A DNA stretch of 64,000 nucleotides from Temnothorax longispinosus (lineage: Eukaryota > Arthropoda > Insecta > Hymenoptera > Formicidae), in the NCBI RefSeq assembly GCF_030848805.1, contig NC_092365.1, forward strand, positions 16,979,049 through 17,043,048. Direction: 5' to 3'. Below, in pieces: positions 46,613 through 60,475 of the stretch; position 1 is the stretch's first letter; every line of letters starts with the position of its first letter. Below the pieces are notes generated by a model. The model did not search any database, was not told the DNA's origin, and was given only the letters and a program-made list of their open reading frames with translations. The translations under genes and the position numbers were made by a program.

Positions 46613-49600
46613 GACGCACGACGGAGGTGCAAGAGCAAAAAGGGAAAAAGGGCGAGAAAGACGCGAGCTAATTTGTGGAATACTGCCGAGGCATCGATGC
46701 GAAGCGCACAGGCGTCGAAAACTTTGGACGAGAGCTTTTTGCGCTTCCCTTCGCGCTATACTTTCGTGCCGCGAATAATTATTGGCGACTATTAACTGGT
46801 AAAGTTACAAGCGCGGAAAGCTTGCCGATGCACTTCCTTCCGACAGCTTTACAGAGTTGGAAAGTAGACTATGTCCGCCATGTAAATTAGGTACGACGGC
46901 CAGTAGTTTATAACCGTAATAAAATACGGGTTGATTAACATTCGACCTTTATTAGCGAACGTCTTGCAGTTCCTTCGAATCTTTCTCGTGGCTTGATGTG
47001 TGCATCTGTGTTATCGAAACCGAAACTCCAAGCGCTCTGTCACATATATTCATATTCGTTTAGGCAAGTTTAATCGATGTTAGGCTCGTTTAAGTCGATA
47101 CGAGCTGGGTCTCGTTCAACTTTAACTGATAACATAAAAGCCACTAGTTCTAGATTGTGAAACTTCAACTGATAATGTGGAAGTTATCAGTTATAAGCTG
47201 AACCACTTTAGCTGATAACTTTTACCTTATCCGGTAGAGTTCCGAAATCTATATATTGGATTCATCTAAACGAAAAACGTTGCATATAGCGCTTTACTCG
47301 ATAAGTTTCCGATCTGCGAAAGTTATGGAATATATGAACACGTTCAACGTTTACTTGCGTTATATCGTCCCGAGGTGTTCGCAGCACTTAAACGCAGAAT
47401 CTTCTACAGGCGAATGTAAAAGAATCGCGACACGGAAATGGCAATTTTAATGAAATCACGAAATTTAATTGAAAACTAACATTTAGCTAATGGATTCGGC
47501 GAATTAACCGCGCTGAGGCGTAAAAAAACGCAGGAATTATTTCTCCTTCCCCTGGAAAACCACAGTCGATCGCGCCCATCCGCATTTTTCCGACTGTGGA
47601 CGTATGCGACGAACCGCAATAACGTTTAGCCAATATTCCATCAAATTGACTGGCCCGTGTCCTGTCTTTTTCTTCTTGATTCGCTCGCGAGAACGAACGA
47701 GCGAATATGGGAAACTCTTTTTCCACATTTCACCGCGGCGGCTCAATAGCGTCGGGAGTTTTCGCGAAATCGACACATTGTAATTTGTCGACTGTGCCGG
47801 TGTCATTTCGCAAAAATGTCTATTAAATGGCAAATTGTGTTACAAAAATTAATTTTTCCATTAACGTTAAGACTAATACATTAGATTTTTGTTAGTACAT
47901 TTTCTATATCTTTGTATTTTTCTACTTTCACAACGAGAGAATTCTGTTTTATAAAAGTTTTACTTTGAATCAAAAATATATCCCAACGCGCGAGACTAGA
48001 TATTTCACAGCCTAAGAGGATAATTATTTCGAGAGCAGCGCTCGCGGCGAGAGCTCCTGCGGATTAGCGGCGCGAAGAAAACAACGGGGACGCATATAAT
48101 TTCGCCGACAAGCTAATCCGGTAGCCATGCCTTCGATAACGTCGGTTCCAGATTTACCCGTGGGACGGGCGGTAAATTTCGCAACTGACAAAGCCCGAGC
48201 CCTTCGTTCCACTTCCGGGCCGCGGCTGGACCGATGTAATTAGTGCCCTCCGCATTGGGCCACATCGGCGGAGATTATAATTGGACGCGTGAAATGTCTA
48301 CCGATTAATAATCGGAGGAGCCGGGAAATGTAGCAGCGCAAGGTATGACCGATCACCGAACTTTCCGGTCCGCTTTTCGCCGAATTAATAGCGGGGTTAA
48401 CCTCGAGGAAAATGGTGGACGTATAATAAGCCGATAAAGAATGGATGCTAATTCCGCGGAATGATAATGCATGCGTAACGTTATAACCAGGAATACTGAA
48501 AAATATAATCTTCAGACTTCAACCCGTAATCTCAAATTTCAAAAATCTGACGTTTATTATTTTTATTTTCTACCTCGAAATAATTTAATCCTTGAATTAT
48601 AATTCAATGTAAAGTCGAATGTAAAATTGAGCGCAGTATTGATCGAACAAATAATCGATCTTGCGTTCTTTGATCATTGAAAAGAAGAGGATGATATTAA
48701 TGTAACGGAAAATATCGCCGGCATTCGTCACGTTCACGACTAGACCGCCGCCGGATGCGGGAAACAAAGTTGAACGATATATCGTATTCGACATAACTTG
48801 ATTGCCACTGTCTCTCCCTCTTTTCTTTCCCGTCCGTTCTTTCATTCGCCGCTCGTCGACTCGGCATAGCAGGCGTGTGGATATGATAGATCGTCTCTTC
48901 GGGGCCCAATTTTCAGCGTGTAACGCATCCTGCGTCTAACATCATGCGACGTTTTCGTCCTTCCGCCTGTTCTCTCTTCGTCTTATTTCTTTCCACATCA
49001 CCCATCACCACCTAATGTATTTACCAATGTGCGCATGCACGTGGCCGCGCACGCATGCACGATCGATTGAAATTGAAATAACTGTCGATAATTTTTTAAA
49101 TACATTAATAGCAATTTGCAAAACACTCGAGATGTTTTCTTACAATTTATATCTCGCAGCCGTTTCATCGTGTTTTAGTGCATATCTTACGTGGGTGATC
49201 AATTCCTACGGATTTGAGAGGCTCCGGGATTACACTTGCCACGTATGTCGCTTGCTCGAATGAAATATCGGAATACGTGGATTAGGCACCTGCGACGTTT
49301 AGCTACTCGTCCAAACTGTTCATCTTACTTTTGTATCTTTACGTGTACGCTCGTCTGACGGCTTGACGATGTAAAATGCCGGCACGGCGGACCTTTTCCC
49401 GTCCGCTCGTATATTACGAGTCGACGGCACGTGTTACATCCCATATAAGCTCATCGTTCATAAAGCTCGTGGCCCCCGCGCGCGTCGCGACGACGTGGGT
49501 CGGGACGCCACTGACAAGCGTACACGAGTGCTCCGTCGTCCGCCAGACGTTTTCCCGCTGCGAGAACGATCCATTCGTCTTGGTAAGAAATGGTTGCGAG

Positions 49601-51019
49601 AAATCGAGTTTGAAGTGCGTTTTCGATGAGATAGCCAAATCCATACGTCGAGATTTTTTTTCCCTCAATCATAACAAATGTAGTTTCCATTACGGGACAA
49701 ATTACGATCCATCGATAATAATTGGTAACTACAACCATTCGCATAGTAATTAATTATAACTTTATTGAATGCAATATGTAATACAACAGAAACGAACAAT
49801 AATGATAATGCGGATAGTTGCAGGCGATGTACGAGGCTGCAATAATCGTTATCGTGAGGCAATGAAATCTTGACGTTATTTAGCAGCAATAACTCTTGAA
49901 TAATCGAGATGTTCTGAAAACAAGTTGCGCGAAGTCGGTAACGTACAATATTATCGGTACAGCGCGCAGTACGGATGTTTAGCGAACGAGATTTCGTATG
50001 TAAATGCTCCCAGGAGTGACTATCTGCACACTGGTGCTACAACTCGACGCGGTAGTAATTTAAATTGCGCAACTCCCGAGTGTTAGCGCTTCGCTTCGAA
50101 TACCTTGCTCCAGTTACGGCGCGCGGTTGTGTGCCACTCGTTATAGTAAAAGCGACATCGATAGTTACAAATGTCCGTTGTCAGACGGTACAACTCGTTC
50201 TCGTCAGTAATTCGTGAGCATTTACATGGCAAAACGATCGGGCACGTTTCGCGGTATCTCTCTACCGTTGCTCGCAAAGTATTAAATTATTTGCTACAAC
50301 GTTGCGTAGAGTAATTGTTGCGTAACTATCGCTGAACATTTGCAACGTAATCGAATATATCGATAGGGGATTTTAATGCTGCATGTTCGAATGAGCGGAA
50401 AATCCGGCCGCGCGATAAAAGGACGGAACAAAATTTTAATTTACCACACGCGTCCTTTGTAATTTAACGAAATGAAAAAAATTACATAGGTTTGCAATAG
50501 CACGACGCCGCATTTCCGATACACGCTGCGTTCAATTAATTAATGTTATCTACTTTGGCACATTGCGTTGCGTTTGACGCTTGCGAAAGCGTTAATAAAA
50601 TATAAAATCTTATTAGTCTGATCTAGTAGGTCCTTTTCTCCTTAGAACTATCATCTTCGCGAAACTCGTCTTTTCCTTCTTACCGGTGATAAGTCCTTAT
50701 CGTCGATGGTACGTCGCGCGTGAAGGATAACTCTCGCGAAAAAAGAATCGTAAAGAAAAGCGCGAGGAGATGTTACGTGCGAGGAAAATGCGTACACGTG
50801 CAACGTCAGTCTTTACGGGCGAGTATAAACGCGGTTTTTGTCGCGGCTGCTGCAGGTGTCATCGCGCGCCAGATGCGACACCGCGTAAACTTGCCCTCCA
50901 CGTCGCGGATCCCCTCCGCAATTTTTCCTCCTTTAGAGAAGAGCGGCCCCACGGCGCTGTTTAATCATTGCTCGCGCAGGTAACCGCGCGCCCGAGGGCG
51001 AAAGTACGACGGTGCAGCA

Positions 51020-51022
<3 letters not shown>
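46613..51022. other. Non-coding stretch
   Basis: A 10-bp perfect inverted repeat (AAGTTATCAG at 47181-47190, CTGATAACTT at 47212-47221) lies in a segment where the word AACTGATAA also recurs at 47124 and 47167. A 125-codon ATG-initiated frame at 49376-49753 (+) has no recognisable domain and is overlapped by open frames on the other strand. A good acceptor at 50938 (TTTTTCCTCCTTTAG) is followed about 40 nt later by CAG|GTAACC, but the frames are uninformative. No gene is supported. Confidence 0.55.

Positions 51023-51076
<54 letters not shown>
51023..51076. repeat. (GA)n microsatellite, 54 bp
   Basis: An uninterrupted GA dinucleotide run of 27 units. Confidence 0.95.
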
Positions 51077-51081
<5 letters not shown>

Positions 51082-53176
51082 CGAGGGCAGGATGCAGCTG
51101 CGTTTCGTTGCGAGTTGCGTTTATCAGGCAAGTGCATCCATTTGCTGCGGATATAGTCGAGACTGTGGCCTGTGATTTGCCGCAACTATCGCCGCTTGCA
51201 TAAATCATTGACCGTTTCAGCCGTAAATAATCGCGCTCATGAATCATTCGTTATTATTCAGTCGTAAATAATTTGAATTTCTCCTATCTACTGCCGATCA
51301 GTTTCCGCTCGGCTTCGATTTCCTTTGAACGAAAAGTTCTGCCGTCGTCTTTCTTGCACGCACCGGCAAAGTTTTTAATTTATTATTATCCGCTCTCGAA
51401 GCAAGGAGCATCGTATAAATACTTGCTTCGTTTGCCGGTATTTTTTTTTTATCTCTTTGTATTGTTCATCTTCGCCCCTTTGTTTTAAGTCAACGTTCTC
51501 TTGTACTTATAGTGACTGCTAATTAGACTGATATTTTATAACTGCCGACTTCAAAATTAAATTAATAATACGACATCATTAAGAATGATTATGAATGTTT
51601 TTTTAATGCACTTCTTTTATCTACGAGATAAACTTTACTGCCTCGCCAAATACGAAAATACGAAATCATTCGCGTATATAATTCGGCATTTTGGTAAAGT
51701 GCATAACGCTCTTTCGTTTTTGTCGAGATGTGCGTAGAAAAATTCGCGATCAGCTTTTTATCCGGGAAAGCACGATGGTGGTAGGTCGTGTCCGACGCAA
51801 CCTCGTGCGTCACGTATTCTCCGCGCCATTTCTGGCTCTTCATCCCGTTCCACTTGCATTTCCTCTTTAGTCCTCTTCTTTTTTTCACGGTGCTGCTCGT
51901 AATTACGCCTGGAATAAAAGAAAGGCGCTCGTCGACAAAAGCGTACCCATAAAAGTTTTATTTTAACAATCCGTTTTATTATATGCAATCTAGAACGTTA
52001 ATACAAGGCTGCCACGAATTGTCCCGCGAAGAAACGTTTGAAATAAGGGCACGTATAATTGTTCTCAGGCGATCGAGAGGAAGGAGTCAGCCTATATTAT
52101 TTACTCGATAAGTAAATTTCTATATAGGTTAAGAATTTTACATTCACATTAAGTACAATTATGAAAACGTTATTACATTAACTGTTACTATATATAACTA
52201 ACGTTATTATACTAACTGACCTAGAATGTGTATGTATATATAGGTATATACACATATCTACATGTATATATACATACATATATGTATATATATATATATA
52301 TATGCACGTGAAAATTATCGACAGTTTTGACAATTACATTTTTCATCAATCTAGGCGAACGCAACAGGCGGCTTTGATATATCCGTGTTGTATCTACGTT
52401 TTGTCGAAATCTATAGTTCTTTCGCTTCGCCGTTATGAAAGGTGCTCTTTTTATTCACATTAACTTATTGCTTTTTCTCGTCTGTCAGCACGTATCTCCG
52501 TAGGGAGAAATTTCCAATTAATTCCTAGCTGCTGACTGTATATCAAGCAGCATTATTAACAATTGTTTTCTTGGATATGTTATAGTTATTTCGTGGCTTT
52601 GTTGTCCTAGATGAAGGTATTCTAGATAATCCATTTATCTTTTTATAATAGATAGGGGCGAAACTCAGCGTTTTCGCACAAAAATCCTTTGAGTATTATG
52701 GATTAATTGCTGATAACGCGGAAACTAATTTAGAAAGCGACAATAGCCATTGTGTTTATTATAAAGGCCGAAATTTTTAATCTGTGGAACGAGTATCACG
52801 GCAGAGGAAAACGCATTAACATTTGTGGTTATACGCTATTATTTGGCGTAATATCCCGCAAAACTGTACAACTATATTCCTGTAATGACCGTAATTTGCG
52901 GAATCATGGAAACGCGTGCGCGCGCTGTATCGGCAAAATTATTTTCCAGCGAGAGCATTATTCGTGGCAAATGTATTTCGCGCAGCAAAAAATTATTCTA
53001 CGTATAATGGCGACGCATACTGGTCGGTTTTAAAAGGTTACCGCCGCGCGCATTGAAGTTTTTACATGGCCAGTAATAACTTTTAATGAAAACAAATGGT
53101 GGTATCGCAGCCCGGGGGAGTGTTCCGCGCGCATCTCTCGTATAAACTGTTACAGCCATTCCGGACTCTGGTTGTT
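51077..53176. other. Non-coding stretch with a TA/CA-rich tract
   Basis: An imperfect TATA/CATA-rich microsatellite occupies about 52227-52304. No coding frame with domain content or paired splice sites is seen. Confidence 0.6.
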
Positions 53177-53512
53177 TATACAAGGTGTCTCTGAAGCGTT
53201 GGACACCCTTTGATTTTTCTTTAGTTTACATTTCATTGAACATTTTATTTTTCGTAACTTAGTTTTATGCTTGAGTCTCGCCGTTAATATCCCGTTGAAG
53301 TAAAGTCCTAATGAAATAGTTCACGAGAGAGAGAATTCGAATATCTCTTCGTAATCCTATAGTTCAATTCGTGATAATTTCCTAATATTTAACCACTCAT
53401 AACGTAAAAGTTAATAATATCTTTCATATGTGTAGTATTGAAATTATCTATTCGGAAACATATAGAAACCATTTCGGATCTTCAACATTTGTGAAAGGAT
53501 ACACCCTGTATA
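53177..53512. mobile_element. About 336-bp element with TATACA(A/G)GGTGT ends
   Basis: The left end reads TATACAAGGTGTCTC and the inverted right end reads TATACAGGGTGTATCC. CAGGGTGT-type termini are common among insect DNA transposons. The interior is AT-rich with no open frame and no transposase remnant. Target duplication is ambiguous because the ends are TA-rich. It is probably a non-autonomous element. Confidence 0.5.
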
Positions 53513-56500
53513 TTCGATATTCGTACTAAGAGCATGGAGAAAATTCGAACCATCACGTTAACGTTCAAACCTGATTCTATTTGTTAACGAAAGCACAAAA
53601 TGAACTGGCCGTCGATGTAATGTTCCCGTTGTTTGTGTACCGGGCTACATTTATCGGCATAATAGAGCCGGGCTGTAGTAGATTACATGGCTATTTCATA
53701 CGCGCTTGTTCAGAACGTGCTCGTTGTTCAATTCAGTTTTGTGTAATTCTAACCTCTCGTGTTTCCACGATTTTGCAATTAGATATTCCGTAAATAGGAA
53801 GAGCGCACGTCAGTCGTTCACTCGTCGTTTATTTCGTGCCCGGGTGGGTAGTCGTGATTAGTCGTGCGGCGCAAATAATTATTGCTAATTGCGGGATGGA
53901 ATACAAAACGTCATCACGGATGTCGGTTGCGGATTTAATATAATATCACAATGCAATTTAGATCGAAATTAATAGTAGAAACTGCAACGTCATAAATGCA
54001 GTCGAGAAATGCTTTATATTTAATTAATTACATCTGTTTTCGAATGGCTCAACCGTAACGTGTTTCGAAACTCACACTACTGGTGTGTTCAGTTTATTAT
54101 CAAGTATCGTATACCTTATGGTACATTTACTACCGATAAACAAACGTAACGTATGACAGAATAAATGCCTAGAGTTGTATATTGCAAAAGATATTAATAT
54201 TAATTTAAACAATGGCAATCTAAAATATCGAATGAAAGAATGATACACAATACAAATATTATAACTTATTAATAATCAAAAGAAATTATTATTATACTGT
54301 ATTATCGTATTTTGTGAAAGCAGAAGGTAAAAGCTAACGCCATCACCCAAGGATATCTTTATCTTAACCCTTTTTTACATGACATCAGCAATTGAAAAGG
54401 TAATTAATACGTGATTTCTTTTAGTAGATACAAAGTATTTTTTTTGTTAATATGTAAAAAATATTTCTCTTGGTCGATACCCTTGCAACTAAAACAAATC
54501 TTCATAATACTAGAGTTAATTGTCAAAATTGATAAACGACTATGTAGTTATAACGAGTAAGCGAACGTAAGAGAGAAAAAGAGAGAGAGGGGGTGAGAGA
54601 GGGAGAGAGATGATCGGCAATCGGGGGTGGTCACGTGTAGATATAGGAGGAAACCAACAGGGGGAATGGTGACCATCCCCGCGTTGCTTCGGGGCCTGCA
54701 GGTGGCAGAGTAAACGGGAAGGGATCGCCGTAATTACGCGATTCTCGCGGGGCCGCCGAGGGAGGAAAATCTACAGGCACGATCGGCGGGGGATGGAAGT
54801 TACGCAAGATGATGCAACGGTGTATGTACGCGAGCACACGCAATTCCGAATGGAATTTTTAATCGATTCCGCGCAATTTTCCCTTCGCCCGCGGCTCGCT
54901 GTCGGCGTTTCGTCAATGCGAACCACGCGAATCCATTGTTCCTTTGGCGGACTTTGGCCAATTGCGCGAATCAACGTCTATACCCGGAGGCCGATTAATG
55001 GCCAATCGCTCGATTCTTTGTCGCATAAGTGCGATTTTATGTCGCCGGTTTCACGCCAGCCACTTTGCCGAAGTTTCGAGCTTGGATAATCGGGGCGAAT
55101 CGATTTTAATTTCCTATACTTTCGATTTGATTCTTAGACCTTAGATTGGCCGATTGATATCTTTTACGTGATGTTATTTTGCATCTAAACGTGCAAATAT
55201 TATTTTGCATATTAACTATTTTAACATTTTCTTTGACATTATTTGCGTATATAATTATGCTTATGTTTTAATTATGTTTGTGGAATTATTCTAACAATAA
55301 ATCACAAAGTTCAAACTAGATGGGAGTTTAATTTGAAACAGACATAATTAACTTAATAACGGGTTTCTGTTTTCAATTCGATTCATTTATTGCTATATCG
55401 AAGGATAGCACTTTGACATATTGTTCGACGCATTAGTATTTTGAAATGAGATTTGCATTACATCAGGATCGCGGTAATAACGGATATAATAATAATGTTT
55501 CTCTCGTCCTAATAAGTCCTTCTTAACCTGGCCATGTAATTTTCCTTAACCCAGAAGCAAAAGGCGTCGAGTTCCTCGGAAGATGATCTTAGCGAGATAA
55601 TTTCCCCAGAGGCTGCATCACTTTTGTAGGCTCCTTGTTATCTTTTCCGGGATAAACTTGGTAACGCGTTAAGCAGACGTTACGTTGTAATCATAATGTC
55701 ATGGTTCGCGTTAAAATCATATTCGCGCGTTTTTATTTTTCCGCGTGTTGCCTTGGTCGAATTTGGAACACGTTATCGCGGGCGCGTGTGCGCGACGTCA
55801 CTCGACATTTTCGCGAAAAGTTCGTCGGTATCATCCGTTACGACGACACATCGCGTTTCCGCGTTGTACCTTGGAGCACGACCGATTTAACGGGCAGGAT
55901 TAATACAACGGGACGCGTTTTATCTGTCACGGGCGAAAAAGAGGGATGCCAGCGCACCACGTCGTCTAGGCTGATAGCTGTGGCGTAAAGCGAACGCACA
56001 ACGATGTCCGCTTCGAGTTGTAAACAATACGCGATATGCAGGGCGACTCGTGTGCGTCGTTACCGCTGGATGCACCCCTTTTACAGCGATAATTCATCGT
56101 GCGAACACATTTACGCGCGTCACGGTGCGCGGTGTTTCGTTTTCCATTCGTTGCTCTCGCACATTACGTGTATCATGTGCTATCGCGTGTCTTATTGCAC
56201 AATTTTTTACACGGTTCGACATGCATTTTATCGATGTGGATATTTTTCTAAAGTACACTTGATGAAGTACTTTAGTAACAGTACTTTAAGAATCATACGT
56301 CTAACGTTTTTATAATGTTCACTTTGGAAGACTATACTTTGCAGTACATTTAGAAATTCTAATGAAACTTTATAAATGTAATGTACAATTTGGAAAATGC
56401 TACATATCGAGTTAAATTAAAGTAGATTTCGAATAAATAGGATGCAATAGAAGGAGCGAAGTGCGGAGTTAGAATACACAAGGGCGCAGTAGAACATGCC

Positions 56501-57729
56501 ATTATAAGTCAGACACGGCGTAAAGGTATTTCGGTTCACTTTACTTTTCACTTTATACGCTGTATATTCCGGTACTTAAATCTCCTTTACCGACTTTCAG
56601 CTTTTTATTATAATTTCTTTATGGTCGGATTATTGCAATTGACCAAAAAAGAATTCTGAATACCGGCAGTTCTCAATCTTCACCGCGTTGTGTGCAACCG
56701 CGACACTCTGTTGTCGTGTATAATTTAGCGTAGACCACTGGTACGTAGAGTGGAAAGAAAAAAAGGGGGACGGGTGTGTGAATGCGGCGCGTTACACGTG
56801 TCGCATGCGTTACCCGATGGCGCGCAGATACATACCTTGTAAACAATGTTCGCGGCATGACTCGTATAGCCATGCGAACGACCGCCCGCTGCAACCGGAT
56901 ACACCCGTTTTTCGCAACAATGATTCATCGCCCGAACGTTTTAAACGTGCGTCTGTCTGTCCATGGACGACGCTAAAATTTTTCGTTGAACATTCTTTTT
57001 TCAGAGGCCAGAGGGGCGTAGCTGTCGAGCGGCGGAAGTGTGAAAAGTGTAAAAACCCAAGAATTTAAAAAGACCCATATATAATTTTATTTTCCATCAC
57101 AATATTAAAAATAATTTATCAGATTTATCAGAAATTGGCTTAATTGAAATATGTATTAATCTAATAGTTTATATTGCTTATTTGATGCACACCACATGCG
57201 TATTGTTTTATTATGTACGATTTGTTTATTTATATTGGCAAATATGACTTTGTGCGTGGTATTTGATTATTAAAATGAAAGGTCCCATCAGTAAACTCGG
57301 TGGAAGAGATATGAAATATAAAATATGCCGTTTATATTGATCGTCGCATACGCGCTTGTTCATATATCGTTTGTAATTGGCCTTATCACTCTATTCCATC
57401 CACTATCTCATCTTTACTTTTCTCCACATAAGTGCCATCAAATATTTGTCTTTATGACGATGTATCGGTGTGTATCGAGCATATTCTCGCTCCGTAGCAC
57501 ATCGTTATATCGTAATCGAAAATGCCAGAATGGCTTGACGACCAAGGAAAAGATTTTTCATCGAAATTATTTTGTCCCTGTAATAAATTTCGGCGCTTTG
57601 AAGAGAATCAAGTGGGTCAATTAGCGTTACGTATTCTTTATATTACATTTAGCGTTCGTATTTTTTAAATTCAAGTTTTACTTCTATAACTTGACGTTTA
57701 AAGTTTTGTTACGGTAATACGACAAAATC
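53513..57729. other. Non-coding stretch
   Basis: Short hairpin CTAAAGTA / TACTTTAG near 56249-56276. A GA-rich, G-rich block lies at 54560-54620. A strong acceptor (CATTCTTTTTTCAG) at 57004 precedes a short frame ending GQRGVAVERRKCEKCKNPRI and a stop, which could be a terminal exon but has no other support. The GC-richer islands (54.6-55.1, 55.7-56.2 kb) carry overlapping frames on both strands without domains. Confidence 0.5.
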
Positions 57730-58209
57730 ATGGGCATCGTGGTGAAACGAGAGACCGCGGAAACGACGCGACAGGGAAGAAGCCGTCGTAAATTTTCCAG
57801 TGACGAGCAACTGCCGCCTGCTGCTGCTGCTGGTGGTGCTGCTGCAAATATGCAGCTGCGTCAAATGCACAAAGCGAGATCGCCCAACCATCTCGCCTGT
57901 CGTAAGCGTTTTCACGCCTCCGTCATTCGTGCTTTGGAAACGGCGAACAAAGAAAATTGCTGCTGGCTCTCGTGTCACGCGCAAATTTCACTCCGTGCCT
58001 GCTCGATCGGTCATCCATTGAAAGATGCGAGGCTTAGCTTTCTTGTGAACTCTGAGCCGAGCGTTTTCGAATCGACACCTAACTTTTTGGTTTGCAAATA
58101 CTTCTGTGATAAATGGATAAATCGAGAGGGTCAGCTTGAAGTTTATTTTTCTGCAGCGGAAATGTCGGGACATTATTTTTTTGCGTGGACCATAAACGCG
58201 TGCAGGTGA
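57730..58209 (+). CDS. Unassigned open frame of 159 codons
   Basis: An ATG in the context AAATCATGG opens MGIVVKRETAETTRQG, a basic N-terminus followed by an Ala/Gly run encoded by GCT/GGT repeats. Next comes a cysteine-containing region (ENCCWLSCHAQISLRACS), and the frame ends with a Tyr/Phe-rich tail near MSGHYFFAWTINAC. A CAG|GTGAAA donor lies at 58203-58208, just before the stop. A good acceptor (ATTTTTCTGCAG) ends at 58156, so 58157-58205 could alternatively be a 49-nt exon. Another possible donor (GTAAGC) lies at about 57903. In a different frame the CTG repeat encodes a leucine-rich stretch that mimics a signal peptide, but it lacks an ATG. No homologue is recognised; the length alone is not conclusive. 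Confidence 0.22.
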   Translation: MGIVVKRETAETTRQGRSRRKFSSDEQLPPAAAAGGAAANMQLRQMHKARSPNHLACRKRFHASVIRALETANKENCCWLSCHAQISLRACSIGHPLKDARLSFLVNSEPSVFESTPNFLVCKYFCDKWINREGQLEVYFSAAEMSGHYFFAWTINACR

Positions 58210-60475
58210 AAGGCTTTTCGCGAGTGATATTCTATGATTCGACGTAGAAACCCACCCACATTGGGATGTCGAATTCAAATGTTTTTTAGCCATTGCATTT
58301 GTTCTAAAAATAGAAAAAAAAATCCCACACAGACGCGCGCGATTTTTCGCACTAAAGTGCCTATACGCATCACGCTATATACGTGGGCGCAATTCGCATT
58401 TTTCGATAGAGCTCGATCCAGCTCTTTGATTTGTAACCCCAATAGTCCGCGCCGTAAACGAACTCGATCGATGCGCGGCCCCCGACATCCGAAACGCGCG
58501 CGCGGCAGAGATAATCCTTTCGGTGCACTCTCCATTTAGTAAAGTTCGTATGGGCCGTGTGGTGTGTGCTACGGGTCGCTTCGATTTTCAGAGCGAGACG
58601 GACGAACGGACGGCGAACGAGGGAGGGGGCAGAGAGGGCAAAAGGGAAGTCCGCGTTTACGAGCGCGGTTCGCATTTTGCGTTATGGCCGAGGAAATCTG
58701 CGTCGCGCGTCCGTGTGCCTCGCGCGTACGCGAAAGCTCGCGCGCGCATGCGGCTGCACCGGCGCATATCCGCATTGTTATGGCTACATTTCCGGTTGTT
58801 TGTCGTGCGAGAAGGGACTTGGCAGCTCGCCGTACGTACGTACGTACGTACGTAGACGATCGTGGCACGACCCCGCGGTAAGCTCGTGTGTATGACACGT
58901 AATGCCAACGCGATATCTCGACTTCCATTCCTCACATCGATGGACTCGCGCTTCGAAAACTCTTGACATCGGCTTGTATCTCTTGAATTCTAAACGCTAC
59001 GATCTTTTCCGATGTGTCATGCGACATTTTGAATGCTCGCCAAATTTGTACGTCACCGTTTAACAAAGATATAAAAATATATTGCGGTTATATGTACATT
59101 TTTTTTCATTATTGGCGGAGATTTGTGACACACATACACACACACACAACGTGCAGGCAAAATCGTGTCTGCAACGTTTGCCAAAGCTATATATATCTAT
59201 CTATTTTATTTCTTTTTGGAGAAAATTCGATATTTCTCGTGGAAAGACCGCGCTCACGAAGCTGAAAAGACGAAAGCCGAATAATTGTCGCACGTTTACC
59301 GCATCCCGTAAATAATCACTTGGTACTTGGGCACTGTTTATTGGGAATTCCGGAACGAAGGATGCTGATTAATGTTCCGAAATCGGAATCGCGCTCCAGC
59401 GTGAAATCGCGGCCGTATCCGCTTTTCATTCGGTTTTTTGCGGGCCATATATCGGCTTGTATCGTTCCTCTTTTATTTCGGAACGGCGCACGAAGTGAAA
59501 TTCAATTTGTCAATTTGCATACGTGCCGAAATAAAATCTATCAGGCTTCCGAGAGTTGTAGTTTCCGTTTGTTATTACTTCTTCCTAAATCCCAAAGAGT
59601 TGGCTCTTCATCATCCAGAAGCAATCCGAATCGTCGACATTTCGTGAAAAATCATATCCGTTAAAATCTCTAGATGATAAAACCATTTTTAAACTATAAA
59701 GTAATATATTGCTGTGGTATTTTCATTTCTCTTTTTATTATTATTATTTTTTACGTTTTCATCTCGAAGCAAGAATCGAATTGTGTTTTGCTAGAAGTAT
59801 TTTTTACAAGAATTCTTAACTCTATTCTCATTTTTTTAAAAGAAGCATTGTTTCTGTGTATTTTCTTTCATTTCTGGCAAAGTATTTCAATCTTAAATAA
59901 TTTGTTTCGTCGATTTTACGCAACAAGAACACATTTTGACACGATGTGATTCAAGTTCTTGTAAGGTATCATCAATGTGAAATTATGAAACATTAGTTTA
60001 CGGATTTTTAGAAATTTGAGACGAATGTGCAGATAGCGATAGGATGTATGAGCGATAAATTAATGGTGAATAATAAAAGGATATTTTTAAGGTATTTATA
60101 AAGACTCATATATCAGCTAACTCGAAGCATCTTATATTTATTAGTCCTTTTTCCACGAATGTGCCGTGGATATTTATCCGAGAGTATCCACGAGAGACTT
60201 TCGCCCTTGACCGAGCACGTGTAATAGCGTGTATCGAGAATGACGTCGATCCAGGGCCGATGTGTGCTCTGCCCGGTTTTCAGAGCCCCGCCGTATCTAT
60301 TACCGTAATCTTCCGCCTTGCCGAGCGAGAACGCCGGATTCCGACTTTGAAGCTCGCTTTTGCTGCCACGGCGAAAGTCGAATCGGAAAGTCCTCTCCGT
60401 TCTTCCGGTGAACTTGAAATCGATTTAACTTTCCGACGTTTCTCGGGTACATCCTCGTTTACTCGATGTACTCAC
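58210..60475. other. GC-rich island, then AT-rich non-coding sequence
   Basis: From about 58.43 to 58.93 kb the sequence is GC-rich and nearly every frame on both strands is open, with Arg-rich products. This is typical of CpG-rich regulatory sequence rather than coding. A (CGTA)6 tract lies within it and a short CA repeat at 59126-59149. From 59.65 kb the sequence is AT-rich, with a hydrophobic 91-codon frame at 59674-59949 (+) that I take as a composition effect. Confidence 0.5.
58831..58854. repeat. (CGTA)6 self-complementary microsatellite
   Basis: Six perfect CGTA units. The repeat is palindromic, so it reads the same on both strands and could form a cruciform. CpG-bearing tetranucleotide repeats of this kind are uncommon. 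Confidence 0.95.

Noticed and set aside
49376..49753. 125-codon ATG-initiated frame
   Set aside because: Overlapped by equally open minus-strand frames, with no domain and only an average start context.
59674..59949. Hydrophobic 91-codon frame resembling a membrane protein
   Set aside because: AT-rich sequence yields Phe/Ile/Leu-rich translations by composition. No start context or conservation cue.
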